From Bacteroidales bacterium (lineage in GTDB: Bacteria > Bacteroidota > Bacteroidia > Bacteroidales > WCHB1-69), in NCBI GenBank assembly GCA_017443175.1, contig JAFSOZ010000013.1, positions 62,001-126,000 of the forward strand: 64,000 bases of DNA. Direction: 5' to 3'. Under the pieces are notes generated by a model, which was not told the origin of the DNA, did no database searches, and saw nothing but the letters and a program-made list of their open reading frames with translations. Shown here piece by piece: positions 36,827 through 45,952 of this stretch. Made by a program: the position numbers and the translations under genes. Each line of letters opens with the position of its first letter. Position 1 is the stretch's first letter.

Positions 36827-38200
36827 ATGGCAAAAAGCAAAACCCTATATTTCTGCAAGAACTGCGGTGCGCAGTCGGCGCAATGGATAGGCCGTTGCCC
36901 CTCTTGCGGCGAGTGGAACACCTTCGTGGAGGAGGTAGTGCAGCGGGAGGAGACGCCGGCGAAGGGCCGTTCGCACGCCGTGACCACCAAAAACGCGCCG
37001 AAGCCCATCGACGAGGTGTCTCTCTTGCAGCTTCCGCGCATTTCGACCACCTTCGAGGAGTTCGACCGTGTGCTCGGCGGCGGCATCGTGGCCGGATCCA
37101 TCGTACTACTCGGCGGCGAGCCAGGTATCGGCAAATCCACTTTGCTGCTGCAGATGGCACTGAATATTCGCGACCGCAAAATTCTCTATGTCTCCGGCGA
37201 GGAGAGCGAGGCGCAGCTCAAGATGCGCGCCAGCCGCATATCTTCCGACCTGGCACCCAACTGCTACGTGCTCACCGAAACTGGCACGCAGGACATCTTC
37301 AAGCACGTGGAAAACCTGCAACCTGACATCATCATCGCCGACTCCATCCAGACCATGCAGAGCAACCTGCTCGACTCAGCCGCCGGGTCCATCTCGCAAC
37401 TCAAGGAGTGCGCCGCCGAGTTCCAGCATCTGGCCAAGACCACCGGCATCCCTGTGTTCCTCATCGGCCACATCACCAAGGAAGGCAGCCTGGCCGGACC
37501 CAAGATTTTGGAACATATCGTCGATACCGTGCTGCAGTTTGAGGGCGACCAGCATTACGGCTACCGCATCGTGCGCTGCATCAAAAACCGCTTCGGCTCC
37601 ACCGCCGAGCTTGGCATCTTCGAGATGACGCAAAGCGGGCTTAACGAGATTCACAATCCTTCGGAGATATTGCTTTCGCAACACGAGGAGGACTACAGCG
37701 GCAACGCCGTGGCCTGCATCCTGGAGGGCAACCGCCCGATGATGATCGAGACGCAGGCATTGGTGAGTTCCGCCGTTTATGGTGTGCCCCAACGTTCCGC
37801 CACAGGCTACGACATCCGCCGGATGAACATGCTGCTGGCCGTGTTGGAGAAGCGATGCCACTTCAAGCTCGGCGCCAAGGACGTGTTCCTCAACATCGCG
37901 GGCGGCGTGCGCGTGGAAGACCCCGCCATCAACCTGGCCATCGTGGCCGCCATCCTCTCCTCCGCCACCGACATCGCCATTGACGCCAAGACCTGCTTCG
38001 CGGGCGAGATGGGCCTCAGCGGCGAGGTGCGCCCAGTGACCCGCATCGTCCAGCGCATCGCCGAGGCCGACAAGCTCGGATTCACCCGCATGTTCGTCTC
38101 CAAATACAACCTCAAAGGAATCAACATCCAAGATTATCATATCCGCATCATCCCCATCACCAAGGTGGAGGAGATGTTCAGGACGTTATTTGAATCATAA
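36827..38200 (+). CDS. radA: DNA repair protein RadA/Sms
   Basis: A 457-aa RecA-like ATPase that promotes branch migration of recombination intermediates. Domains in order: zinc finger CKNCGAQSAQWIGRCPSC near 8-25, Walker A GGEPGIGKST near 92-101, the RadA-specific KNRFG motif near 250, and a C-terminal Lon-like domain with NIAGGVRVEDPA. The start at 36827 (MAKSKTLYFCKNCG) matches the family and follows the promoter; an ATG at 36794 would lie upstream of the -7 box. A hairpin follows the stop. Confidence 0.96.
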   Translation: MAKSKTLYFCKNCGAQSAQWIGRCPSCGEWNTFVEEVVQREETPAKGRSHAVTTKNAPKPIDEVSLLQLPRISTTFEEFDRVLGGGIVAGSIVLLGGEPGIGKSTLLLQMALNIRDRKILYVSGEESEAQLKMRASRISSDLAPNCYVLTETGTQDIFKHVENLQPDIIIADSIQTMQSNLLDSAAGSISQLKECAAEFQHLAKTTGIPVFLIGHITKEGSLAGPKILEHIVDTVLQFEGDQHYGYRIVRCIKNRFGSTAELGIFEMTQSGLNEIHNPSEILLSQHEEDYSGNAVACILEGNRPMMIETQALVSSAVYGVPQRSATGYDIRRMNMLLAVLEKRCHFKLGAKDVFLNIAGGVRVEDPAINLAIVAAILSSATDIAIDAKTCFAGEMGLSGEVRPVTRIVQRIAEADKLGFTRMFVSKYNLKGINIQDYHIRIIPITKVEEMFRTLFES

Positions 38201-38204
38201 TCAT

Positions 38205-38245
38205 TGTTGCTGTATAGAGACGCAAAAATTTGCGTCTTTACGCAA
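38205..38245 (+). terminator. Hairpin after radA
   Basis: The inner stem 38218-38226/38229-38237 pairs perfectly (9 bp), and an outer 5-bp stem pairs 38205-38209 with 38241-38245. The T-run is weak. It may end radA transcription or only stabilise the mRNA end. Confidence 0.5.
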
Positions 38246-38266
38246 CAATATTAATCGCCAACCATC

Positions 38267-38689
38267 ATGGATAACACCATTTGCAAAGAGGGCATTGTCC
38301 GGGCCGTGAACGGGGACAACATCGAAGTGGAAATCATCGTCAGCTCGGCGTGCAGCGAATGCCACGCCAAGAGCATCTGCATCCCCACCGACCACAGGCG
38401 GGAGACCGTTACCGCGCAAAGTCTGTACGGAGAACCATTCGAGCCAGGTGAAAAAGTGCAATTGGTCCTTAAGGGTTCAGCGGGCAACAAAGCCGTTGTT
38501 TTAGCTTATCTCCTACCCTTCCTGATACTGATGATTGCCCTGTTCGGCACCTACGCTATCACCAAAAACGAGCTTGCCGGAGTCATCGTCAGCATCGCAT
38601 TCGTCGTCATCTACTACATTGTTCTGAAAACACAGAACAAAAAAATCGAACAAAAATTCCAGTTTTTCGTGAAGCGGATGCCGGAATAA
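38267..38689 (+). CDS. RseC/RsxC-associated SoxR-reducing-type membrane protein
   Basis: A 140-aa protein of the RseC family. The N-terminal soluble part has the conserved cysteines in SACSECHAKSIC near 27-38 followed by the EPGEKVQLVL segment; two transmembrane helices follow (AVVLAYLLPFLILMIALFG and LAGVIVSIAFVVIYYIVL). In many Bacteroidota rseC leads the rnf electron-transport operon, but here no rnf gene follows. It may bring electrons to an iron-sulfur protein, or be a stand-alone copy. Confidence 0.85.
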   Translation: MDNTICKEGIVRAVNGDNIEVEIIVSSACSECHAKSICIPTDHRRETVTAQSLYGEPFEPGEKVQLVLKGSAGNKAVVLAYLLPFLILMIALFGTYAITKNELAGVIVSIAFVVIYYIVLKTQNKKIEQKFQFFVKRMPE

Positions 38690-38708
38690 AACCTTAACCT
38701 TTTTTCAC

Positions 38709-38716
38709 TACTTTTG
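38709..38716 (+). promoter_or_regulatory. -7 element before the small unknown gene
   Basis: TACTTTTG, 25 bases upstream of the ATG at 38742, fits TAnnTTTG. No -33 box recognised. Confidence 0.5.
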
Positions 38717-38741
38717 CAACCATTAAAAACCTATACCACCT

Positions 38742-38975
38742 ATGGAAGAAACCAATCGTTTTCATGAACTCAGCGAAGAATTGTATAACGCTGTGAAAGA
38801 ATATCTTGCACACCACACTCAATATCCTACCGATGTGGTAATGGCCATTAACTGGGAAACCAAGGAGATCAAAATGGACAGTCCGGGCAAGATTGCGCCG
38901 GAGTTCAGCCAGTATTCCATGGCCGATTTCATCAAAATCAACGAGCAGGGACTGTACGAGCCCATGGAATTTTAA
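38742..38975 (+). CDS. Small protein of unknown function
   Basis: A 77-aa acidic soluble protein (starts MEETNRFHELSEELYNAVKEY, ends GLYEPMEF). No family recognised. It has its own promoter element, and 11 bases separate it from the GH3/beta-lactamase-fold gene, so the two may be co-transcribed. The codon use looks like its neighbours, supporting a real gene. Confidence 0.65.
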   Translation: MEETNRFHELSEELYNAVKEYLAHHTQYPTDVVMAINWETKEIKMDSPGKIAPEFSQYSMADFIKINEQGLYEPMEF

Positions 38976-38986
38976 AACATCCTGTC

Positions 38987-41875
38987 ATGAAACGGGGTGT
39001 ATGTAAAGTAATACTGCTTTCGCTGGCATTTTTATTGTCAGTGGTTTCGGTGTTTGCGCAGTCGCGCGCCGAAGCAATGCTCTCCAAGATGACGTTGGAG
39101 GAGAAAATCGCGCAGCTGATGATTGTGCGCGTGAGTTCCACGGGCACGGCGGCGGAGACCAAAGCCATGCTGGACGACATCACACGCTACCAGCCGGGTG
39201 GCGTCTGCTTCTTCAAGGGCGGGCCCGTGCGCGAGGCCGCCCTCACCAACCAGATGCAAGCGCTCAGCAAAGTGCCCCTCCTCGTATCTATCGACGGCGA
39301 GTGGGGACCCGCCATGCGCATCGACAGCTGCTCCGCATTTCCACGCCAGATGACCCTCGGCGCTCTCTCCGCCAAGAACGACGCGCTCATCTACCAGATG
39401 GGCCTCGAAGTGGCCGCCCAGTGCAAAGCCATCGGCGTGAACCTCAACTTCGCCCCCTGCATCGACATCAACAACAACGCCAAAAACCCCGTCATCAACA
39501 GCCGCTCTTTCGGCGAGGACCGCGACAAAGTCTTCCATAAGGCCAATCTCTATCTCCAAGGCATGATGGACGGCGGTATCATCGGATGTATCAAGCACTT
39601 CCCGGGGCATGGCGATACTGAGACGGACTCTCACCTCGGCCTTCCCGTCATCAAGAAGAGCCGTGCCGAACTGGATGAACTGGAACTCTATCCCTACCGT
39701 CAGTTCATCAACGAAGGTGCCGATATGATCATGGTGGCACATCTCAACATCCCTGCCCTCGACAGCAGCCGCAACTCCGTTTCCTCCCACTCCTACTCCA
39801 TCGTAACCGAACTGCTGAAAAACGAATACGGCTATACGGGCATCATCATCACGGATGGACTGGAGATGCAAGGCGTGCGCAAGCACAACCGCTTCGAGGG
39901 TGACGTGGAAATCAAAGCCTTGCTGGCCGGCGTGGACATCTTGCTGCTACCCGACAAGCCCAGTTTGGCCATCCAAGCCATCAAAAACGCCGTCGATAGC
40001 GGGCTCATCCCCATAGAACTCATCAACGAGCGTTGCCTCAGAGTTTTGAATTTCAAAGAGTACAAAGGGGTGTTGGACAGCAAACCTGTTGACCTCACCA
40101 CTATCCCGCAAGCCATCGCCACATCCAACGCCATCAACATCAACAACAAGTTGGAACAAAAAGCCTTGACTTTGCTGAGAAACGAACAGATTCTGCCTTT
40201 GAAAAGAAACTCCTGCGCCGACAGCATTGCGTTGCTCTGTATTGGTCATAGCGAATACCAGAAAGAGTACAAAGAAATTGCGAGCCAATACGGACTTACA
40301 TACGTGTGGCAGGACAAAAGCATCTCCGACAAAACCAGATCCACCGTCTGCAAGCAGATAACAGACAAACTATCCCCTTACCCGACGGTCATTATCGCCT
40401 TCGGTGGCTCCAACCAACTGGCCGGCAAAAAATACGGCATCGATAACAATGTCATAGCCCTGTTGAGACAAATTGCCAAGGACAAGAAAACCGTGTTGGT
40501 ACACATGGGCAATCCATACGCACTCAACTATTTCGGTTCCACCCAGGATTACAAAGCGCTGATGGTCACGTACCAATTCACGCCCAGCACATTGAAATCC
40601 GCGCTGGAAGCTTGCTTCGGAGAGATTGACTGCGAAGGCACGCTTCCCGTTTCCATCAACGAATACCCGAGCGGCACAGGCCTTCCCCACACCCAAGCCG
40701 ACACCAATTTCTCGCGACTGCCGGAAGCCTGCACCAAGCAAATAGACAACATACTCCAGCAAGGCATTCGGGACAAGGTCTATCCGGGATGCGTGGTATT
40801 AGCCATGCAAGACGGACAACTCATTTACCGGAAAGCCTTCGGGCACTACACCTACGACCAGCAGGACGCGGTTACGGCTAACACGATGTACGATGTGGCC
40901 TCCATCACGAAGACCGCTGCCACCACTTTGGCGGTGATGAAACTGTACGATGAGGGCAAGATAAAACTGCACGACCATATAGGAACATATCTCCCTTACT
41001 TGCACGGCACCAACAAGGCGCACATCACCCTCGCCGAGCTGCTCACGCACACTTCGGGCATGCCCGCGTTCATCCCCTTCTACACCAAAATCCAGAACGA
41101 CACGAACTATCTGCGCTGCAACAAGTCACCGAATTTTGAAATCAAGATAGCCGACAACCTCTATCTGCGCAACGACTATCCCGACACCATGCGCCACATC
41201 ATCGCCCATTGCAAGCTGGGCCATCATCAATATCTATACAGCGACCTTAATATGGTGCTACTGAAAGACATGGTGGAAACCATTACCGATCAGCCGATGG
41301 ACCAGTACTTGACGGAGCATTTCTACCGCCCCATGGGGCTGAATCACACTTGCTTCAACCCCTTAGAGCATGGCTTCATTAAATCAGAGATTGCGCCTAC
41401 AGAGAAAGATGAGACCTTCCGCCATCAGGTGGTGCAGGGCTATGTGCACGACCAGACGGCTGCGCTGTTTTACGGCAACGCGGGCGATGCGGGATTGTTC
41501 ACCACCGCCAGCGAACTGGCTGTCATCTACCAGATGCTACTGGACGGCGGCGTGTATAACGGCAGACGCTATTTTTCGGAAGAGACAGTCAGCTTGTTCA
41601 CCTCCGCCCATCCCATGCACGGATGCGAGGTGCGCGGGCTCGGCTTCCACACACCCAAGCATCCCGGCACCAGCAGCATAGTGCCCGCCAAGTCCAGCAA
41701 GAAAACCTTCGGGCACCAGGGCTTCACTGGAACGGTGGTGTGGTGCGACCCCGACAACCGACTCATCTATGTGTTCCTCTCCAACCGCGTTTATCCCACT
41801 TGCTATCCTAACAAATTGTCGCAAAGCGGGATAAGATTGAAGGCGCATGAGATGATTTATGAAGGGATGAAATAG
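38987..41875 (+). CDS. NagZ-type GH3 beta-N-acetylhexosaminidase fused to a class C beta-lactamase-fold hydrolase
   Basis: A 962-aa exported protein. Signal peptide ~1-24. Residues ~30-370 are a GH3 domain of the NagZ type: the acid/base loop KHFPGHGDTETDSHLGLP near 203-220 with its His and Asp-Ser-His, and the nucleophile Asp in IITDGLEMQG near 287. A middle GH3 C-terminal-like region follows (~390-570). Residues ~585-955 are a serine hydrolase of the AmpC/PBP fold, with SITK near 640, YSDLN near 748 and HQGFTG near 908. In Bacillus, NagZ and the beta-lactamase-fold amidase AmiE are adjacent separate genes; here they seem fused. Role inferred: periplasmic peptidoglycan turnover. Confidence 0.88.
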   Translation: MKRGVCKVILLSLAFLLSVVSVFAQSRAEAMLSKMTLEEKIAQLMIVRVSSTGTAAETKAMLDDITRYQPGGVCFFKGGPVREAALTNQMQALSKVPLLVSIDGEWGPAMRIDSCSAFPRQMTLGALSAKNDALIYQMGLEVAAQCKAIGVNLNFAPCIDINNNAKNPVINSRSFGEDRDKVFHKANLYLQGMMDGGIIGCIKHFPGHGDTETDSHLGLPVIKKSRAELDELELYPYRQFINEGADMIMVAHLNIPALDSSRNSVSSHSYSIVTELLKNEYGYTGIIITDGLEMQGVRKHNRFEGDVEIKALLAGVDILLLPDKPSLAIQAIKNAVDSGLIPIELINERCLRVLNFKEYKGVLDSKPVDLTTIPQAIATSNAININNKLEQKALTLLRNEQILPLKRNSCADSIALLCIGHSEYQKEYKEIASQYGLTYVWQDKSISDKTRSTVCKQITDKLSPYPTVIIAFGGSNQLAGKKYGIDNNVIALLRQIAKDKKTVLVHMGNPYALNYFGSTQDYKALMVTYQFTPSTLKSALEACFGEIDCEGTLPVSINEYPSGTGLPHTQADTNFSRLPEACTKQIDNILQQGIRDKVYPGCVVLAMQDGQLIYRKAFGHYTYDQQDAVTANTMYDVASITKTAATTLAVMKLYDEGKIKLHDHIGTYLPYLHGTNKAHITLAELLTHTSGMPAFIPFYTKIQNDTNYLRCNKSPNFEIKIADNLYLRNDYPDTMRHIIAHCKLGHHQYLYSDLNMVLLKDMVETITDQPMDQYLTEHFYRPMGLNHTCFNPLEHGFIKSEIAPTEKDETFRHQVVQGYVHDQTAALFYGNAGDAGLFTTASELAVIYQMLLDGGVYNGRRYFSEETVSLFTSAHPMHGCEVRGLGFHTPKHPGTSSIVPAKSSKKTFGHQGFTGTVVWCDPDNRLIYVFLSNRVYPTCYPNKLSQSGIRLKAHEMIYEGMK

Positions 41876-41876
41876 T

Positions 41877-41906
41877 TTAGAGTTGAGAGTTGAGAGTTTA
41901 GAGAAT
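41877..41906. repeat. Short AGTTTAGAGTTGAG-type repeat
   Basis: Contains the 14-mer found as three tandem copies at 34047-34088, here on the opposite strand, plus a partial second copy. It lies just after the stop of the GH3 fusion gene. Confidence 0.75.
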
Positions 41907-41917
41907 AATTGAAGAAT

Positions 41918-42616
41918 ATGATAAATCCGATTTTATTGCATATAGAGACTGCGACAGATGTGTGCTCGGTAGCCTTGACACAGGGCACGGAAGTGCTGGG
42001 CGTAAAAGAGAGTGCGGACGGCAATTCCCACTCCAAGAATCTGCTGCCGTTTATCGATTCTGTTTTGAAGGAGACGAATCATGTCCAGCAAGATATCCAA
42101 GGTGTGGTGGTCAGCATCGGGCCAGGCTCCTACACGGGCCTGCGCATCGGAGTATCCACTGCCAAGGGCATGGCCTACTCGCTCGGCATTCCGGTCGTCA
42201 CGGTGAGCACGCTGGAGAGTATTGCGCAGGGGGCGAAACAGCACGCCGGCAACAGCAACTGCGACATCGTGCCCATGATTGACGCACGCAGAATGGAAGT
42301 GTTTTCGGCAAGATACGACAACAATATGAACCTGCTGGATGATGTGGCCGCCGTCATTGTGGATGACAATGCCTATTCGAAACTCCTGCGGGAGAAAGAA
42401 GTGCTGTTCTGCGGCAACGGAATGCCGAAATGCAAAGCATTGTTGTCCCAATTCCCGAACGCCCACTTTGCGGATTTCACCTTGTCGGCACAATACATGC
42501 TGCCTGCGGCGTTGAAAAAATGGGAAGCCAAGGATTTTGCCGACACCGCCTATTTCGAGCCCTTCTATTTGAAAGAATATGTAGCTGGGAAGCCCAATGT
42601 AAAAGGATTGCACTAA
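41918..42616 (+). CDS. tsaB: tRNA threonylcarbamoyladenosine synthesis protein TsaB
   Basis: A 232-aa ASKHA-fold protein, partner of TsaD in making t6A37 of ANN-decoding tRNAs. Signatures: LLHIETATDVCSVAL at the start, and GPGSYTGLRIGVSTAKGMAY near 68-87, the most conserved segment. The start is set at ATG 41918 (MINPILLHIE); a TTG nine bases earlier is possible. tsaD and tsaE are not in the window. It ends 8 bases before the USP-like gene. Confidence 0.93.
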   Translation: MINPILLHIETATDVCSVALTQGTEVLGVKESADGNSHSKNLLPFIDSVLKETNHVQQDIQGVVVSIGPGSYTGLRIGVSTAKGMAYSLGIPVVTVSTLESIAQGAKQHAGNSNCDIVPMIDARRMEVFSARYDNNMNLLDDVAAVIVDDNAYSKLLREKEVLFCGNGMPKCKALLSQFPNAHFADFTLSAQYMLPAALKKWEAKDFADTAYFEPFYLKEYVAGKPNVKGLH

Positions 42617-42624
42617 ACGATATT

Positions 42625-43473
42625 ATGGAAATCAACGAGCCCATCGACCAGCAGAAGAAGCTGAACATCATTGCCATTGCCGACGATTCCGAATACGGCA
42701 CTTCGGCGGTGTGCTACGGAGGAATGCTGGCTGCTGTGTTCCGCGCTTCCCTCACCGTGGTTACCAAGTTCGATTTCACGCTGGAGGAGCGCAGGGGGCG
42801 TTTCAACACCGAGCGCGTGCTCCAGAATGTGCAACAGCTCCTCGCCCACGACATTGAAACCATCCTGCTCACCGACTACTTCTTTCCGGAGCGTCTGTAT
42901 CATTACGCCGAAGAGACGAACACCATCATGTTTGTCATCGGGGTGGATGGCGAGGGGAAACAAGGCTTTTTCGACAAGCGGAAGGCCATGCGGTTCATCA
43001 AGCCCTCGCGCCTGCCCGTGATGACGGTGGGGGAAAAGTTGCCCGAAAAGGATGTGTTCCAGCATGTGCTGCTGCCATTGGACATTGAGCGGCAAGCCAA
43101 GGAGAAGGCCTTGTGGGCGGGCTATTTCAGCCGATTTTACCAAGCCACCATCCACATCCTCGCACCCCAATACAAAGATTCCGGATTGCACAAGCAGGTG
43201 AGCGACAACATTGCCTTTGTAGAGAAATTGTACAAGAACTTGGAGATTGGCTACACCATCCACGAGGTTGCGCCAATGAACGACATCGACCGATACTCCA
43301 TCGAGTATGCGCCGGAGGTCGGCGCCTCGCTCACGGTCATCATGATGACCAAGTACCTCACACCCGCCACGCTGTTCACGGGCAAGCGGGAAAAGAAAAT
43401 CATTGGCAACCCCCAGCAGTTCCCTGTGCTCTGCATCAACCAGCGGGACGATTTGTATGTGCTGTGCACATAA
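42625..43473 (+). CDS. Universal-stress-protein-like tandem domain protein
   Basis: A 282-aa cytoplasmic protein with two alpha/beta domains like UspA. The first starts KLNIIAIADDSEYGTSAVCYGGMLAA, with VVTKFDF following; the second starts FQHVLLPLDIERQAKEKALWAGYFS, with HILAPQYKDSG. The start at 42625 directly follows tsaB; the longer upstream extension overlaps tsaB and is not needed. ATP binding cannot be judged because the G-2x-G-9x-G motif is not obvious. Confidence in the fold is moderate. Confidence 0.6.
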   Translation: MEINEPIDQQKKLNIIAIADDSEYGTSAVCYGGMLAAVFRASLTVVTKFDFTLEERRGRFNTERVLQNVQQLLAHDIETILLTDYFFPERLYHYAEETNTIMFVIGVDGEGKQGFFDKRKAMRFIKPSRLPVMTVGEKLPEKDVFQHVLLPLDIERQAKEKALWAGYFSRFYQATIHILAPQYKDSGLHKQVSDNIAFVEKLYKNLEIGYTIHEVAPMNDIDRYSIEYAPEVGASLTVIMMTKYLTPATLFTGKREKKIIGNPQQFPVLCINQRDDLYVLCT

Positions 43474-43475
43474 AT

Positions 43476-43590
43476 TTAGGTAAAAGGGGTAAAGGAGGTA
43501 AAGGGGGTACAAGAGCACATCCGCCTCTATTACCCTATTCACCTCATGTACCTCATGTACCCCTTTCACCCCATGTACCTTTCCACGATT
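43476..43590. repeat. Low-complexity inverted repeat before recG
   Basis: Short G-rich units (GGTAAAGG type) near 43480-43509 face complementary units (GTACCCCTTTCACC type) near 43555-43575. It could fold into a long imperfect stem and act as a terminator for the tsaB/USP-like genes. Confidence 0.5.
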
Positions 43591-43595
43591 TTTTG

Positions 43596-43603
43596 TATTT
43601 TTG
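43596..43603 (+). promoter_or_regulatory. -7 promoter element of recG
   Basis: TATTTTTG, 29 bases upstream of the recG ATG. Confidence 0.55.
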
Positions 43604-43632
43604 CGACCTAATCAATAAAACATGCCCCGACC

Positions 43633-45750
43633 ATGACAACAACCGACCATGACATTCTCCAGACCCCGATAGAGTTCCTGAAAGGTGTGGGACCCAAGCG
43701 CGCCGAGGTGCTGCGCAAGGAGTTTGATATCAGCACGTTCAAGGACCTTCTCTATTATTATCCATACCGGCACATCGACAAGTCGCATGTATATCATGTG
43801 GCCGACATCATCGAGGACGGCAGCTACATCCAGCTGCGCGGGCGCATCACCAACGCGCAGGTGGTGGGCCAGCAGCGCGCCAAGCGGCTTACGGCGCAGT
43901 TTTCCGACGAGACTGGCAGCATCGATCTCGTCTGGTTCAACGGCATCAAGTGGGTGCAGGACACCTTGCAGAACAAACAGGAGTTCATCATCTTCGGCAA
44001 GCCCACCGTCTTCAACGGACGCTGGAACATGACACACCCCGAGATGATCGACCCGAACGCGCAAAGCGACTCGCCCGTGCCCATGCGCTTCCAGCCGCTC
44101 TACAACACCTCCGACTTTGCCAAGAAGAAGACGCTGGACTCCAAGGCCATCTCCAAGTTGGTGGCCAATCTGCTGCCCATCGTGCACCATGTCATCCCGG
44201 AAACACTGCCCGACGACATGCTCGGCAATCTCAAGCTGATGCCGTTGAAGGACGCGCTGTGCCAAATCCACTATCCAGCCAGCAACCAAGACCTTTCCCG
44301 CGCCGCGCTCCGGCTCAAGTTTGACGAATTGTTTTTCACCCAGCTCAAAATGCTGTTACTGAAGCAAATCAACACCAAGCGCATCAAAGGCCATGTATTC
44401 AGTCAGGTAGGCGATTATTTCAACACTTTCTATAAAAAATATCTTCCCTTTGAGCTAACCAACGCCCAGAAAAGGGTGATCAAGGAGATACGCGCCGACT
44501 TGGGCAGCGGACACCAGATGAACCGCCTGTTGCAGGGTGATGTGGGCAGCGGCAAGACCATCATCGCGCTCTTCATCATGCTAATAGCCAAGGACAACCA
44601 GTACCAGTCGTGCCTGATGGCCCCCACTGAAATATTGGCCACGCAGCACTACGAGAAGATCAGCAAGCAGGTGGCACCGCTGGGGTTGCGTGTGGAGTTC
44701 CTGTCAGGCTCCACCAAGACGGCCAAGCGCAGGCAGATTATGGAAGGCTTGCAAAACGGCGATGTGGATATCCTCATCGGAACGCATGCGCTCATTGAGG
44801 ACAACGTGCAGTTCCAAAAGCTGGGACTGGTGGTGATTGACGAGCAGCACCGCTTCGGCGTGGAGCAACGTGCCAAGCTGTGGCGCAAGAACACCGTCCC
44901 CCCGCACGTGCTCGTGATGACGGCCACGCCCATCCCGCGCACCCTCGCCATGACGCTCTACGGCGACCTTGACATCTCTGTAATCGACGAGCTTCCTGCT
45001 GGACGCAAACCCATCATAACCAAACATTTGTATGAAAAAGACCGACTCAAGCTTTTTGGCTTCATGAAGCGGCAGATTGAAGAAGGCCGGCAGGTGTTCA
45101 TGGTCTATCCGCTCATCCAGGAATCCGAGAAAATGGACTTGCTGGATCTGATGGCGGGCTACGAGGCCATCGAGCGCGCCTTCCCGCCGCCCCAATACGG
45201 CATCGGGGTGGTGCATGGCAAAATGAAGGCCGAAGATAAAGATTTCGAGATGCAGCGTTTCATCAAGAAGCAGTCGCAGATTTTGCTTTCAACCACGGTC
45301 ATCGAGGTCGGCATTGATGTGCCCAACGCCACGGTGATGGTGATTGAGAACGCCGAACGGTTCGGGCTTTCGCAATTGCACCAGCTGCGCGGGCGCGTGG
45401 GCAGGGGCGGCAACCAGTCGTACTGCATCCTCATGTCCAAATACGAGCTCAGCGCCGATGGCCGCAAGCGGCTCAACGCCATGGTGGAAACCAATGACGG
45501 CTTTGAAATCGCCAACTTCGACCTGCAGTTGCGCGGTCCGGGCGACATCCAGGGCACGCAGCAGAGCGGCATGCTCGACTTCAAAATCGCCGACATTGTG
45601 AAAGACGAGAAATTAGTGGCTTACACCCGCAACTTGGCCATGCAGGTGCTGGACAACGACCCTGACCTCAGCCGTCCGGAGCACACGCGCCTCGCCACCA
45701 CCGTGTCCAACATGATGCGCAGAGAGACCAATTGGAGTGTCATCAGCTGA
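43633..45750 (+). CDS. recG: ATP-dependent DNA helicase RecG
   Basis: A 705-aa branched-DNA helicase that reverses stalled forks and processes Holliday junctions. The N-terminal wedge/OB region includes LKGVGPKRAEVL near 16-27. Helicase motifs: Walker A LQGDVGSGKTIIA near 300-312, DEQHRFGVEQR near 402-412, TATPIPRTLA near 431-440, and the C-terminal GRVGRGGNQSYCIL with the RecG-specific tail. Full length. Has its own promoter element. Confidence 0.97.
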   Translation: MTTTDHDILQTPIEFLKGVGPKRAEVLRKEFDISTFKDLLYYYPYRHIDKSHVYHVADIIEDGSYIQLRGRITNAQVVGQQRAKRLTAQFSDETGSIDLVWFNGIKWVQDTLQNKQEFIIFGKPTVFNGRWNMTHPEMIDPNAQSDSPVPMRFQPLYNTSDFAKKKTLDSKAISKLVANLLPIVHHVIPETLPDDMLGNLKLMPLKDALCQIHYPASNQDLSRAALRLKFDELFFTQLKMLLLKQINTKRIKGHVFSQVGDYFNTFYKKYLPFELTNAQKRVIKEIRADLGSGHQMNRLLQGDVGSGKTIIALFIMLIAKDNQYQSCLMAPTEILATQHYEKISKQVAPLGLRVEFLSGSTKTAKRRQIMEGLQNGDVDILIGTHALIEDNVQFQKLGLVVIDEQHRFGVEQRAKLWRKNTVPPHVLVMTATPIPRTLAMTLYGDLDISVIDELPAGRKPIITKHLYEKDRLKLFGFMKRQIEEGRQVFMVYPLIQESEKMDLLDLMAGYEAIERAFPPPQYGIGVVHGKMKAEDKDFEMQRFIKKQSQILLSTTVIEVGIDVPNATVMVIENAERFGLSQLHQLRGRVGRGGNQSYCILMSKYELSADGRKRLNAMVETNDGFEIANFDLQLRGPGDIQGTQQSGMLDFKIADIVKDEKLVAYTRNLAMQVLDNDPDLSRPEHTRLATTVSNMMRRETNWSVIS

Positions 45751-45892
45751 AATCGCAAAAAACCGCCCCATTTCATCCTTTTTTCCAACATTTTCACATA
45801 AAATACTTAAAACTTTATGAACTTTATAAACATTACGAACATTCTAACTATAAATATATTTATATACAAATGGAAGATGTCGAAAAAAAGTG

Positions 45893-45900
45893 TATATTTG
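45893..45900 (+). promoter_or_regulatory. -7 promoter element of the EF-G2-like gene
   Basis: TATATTTG, 52 bases before the ATG at 45953, in the 200-bp AT-rich gap after recG. The rest of the gap holds short AACTTTAT-type repeats and nothing else that I can identify. Confidence 0.6.
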
Positions 45901-45952
45901 CCGCCCTTTAAAAATAATAACAATCATTTATCAATCAAATAATTAATCACCG

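Noticed and set aside
42430..42624. N-terminal extension of the USP-like gene
   Set aside because: It overlaps tsaB by ~190 bases, and the domain begins after the ATG at 42625.
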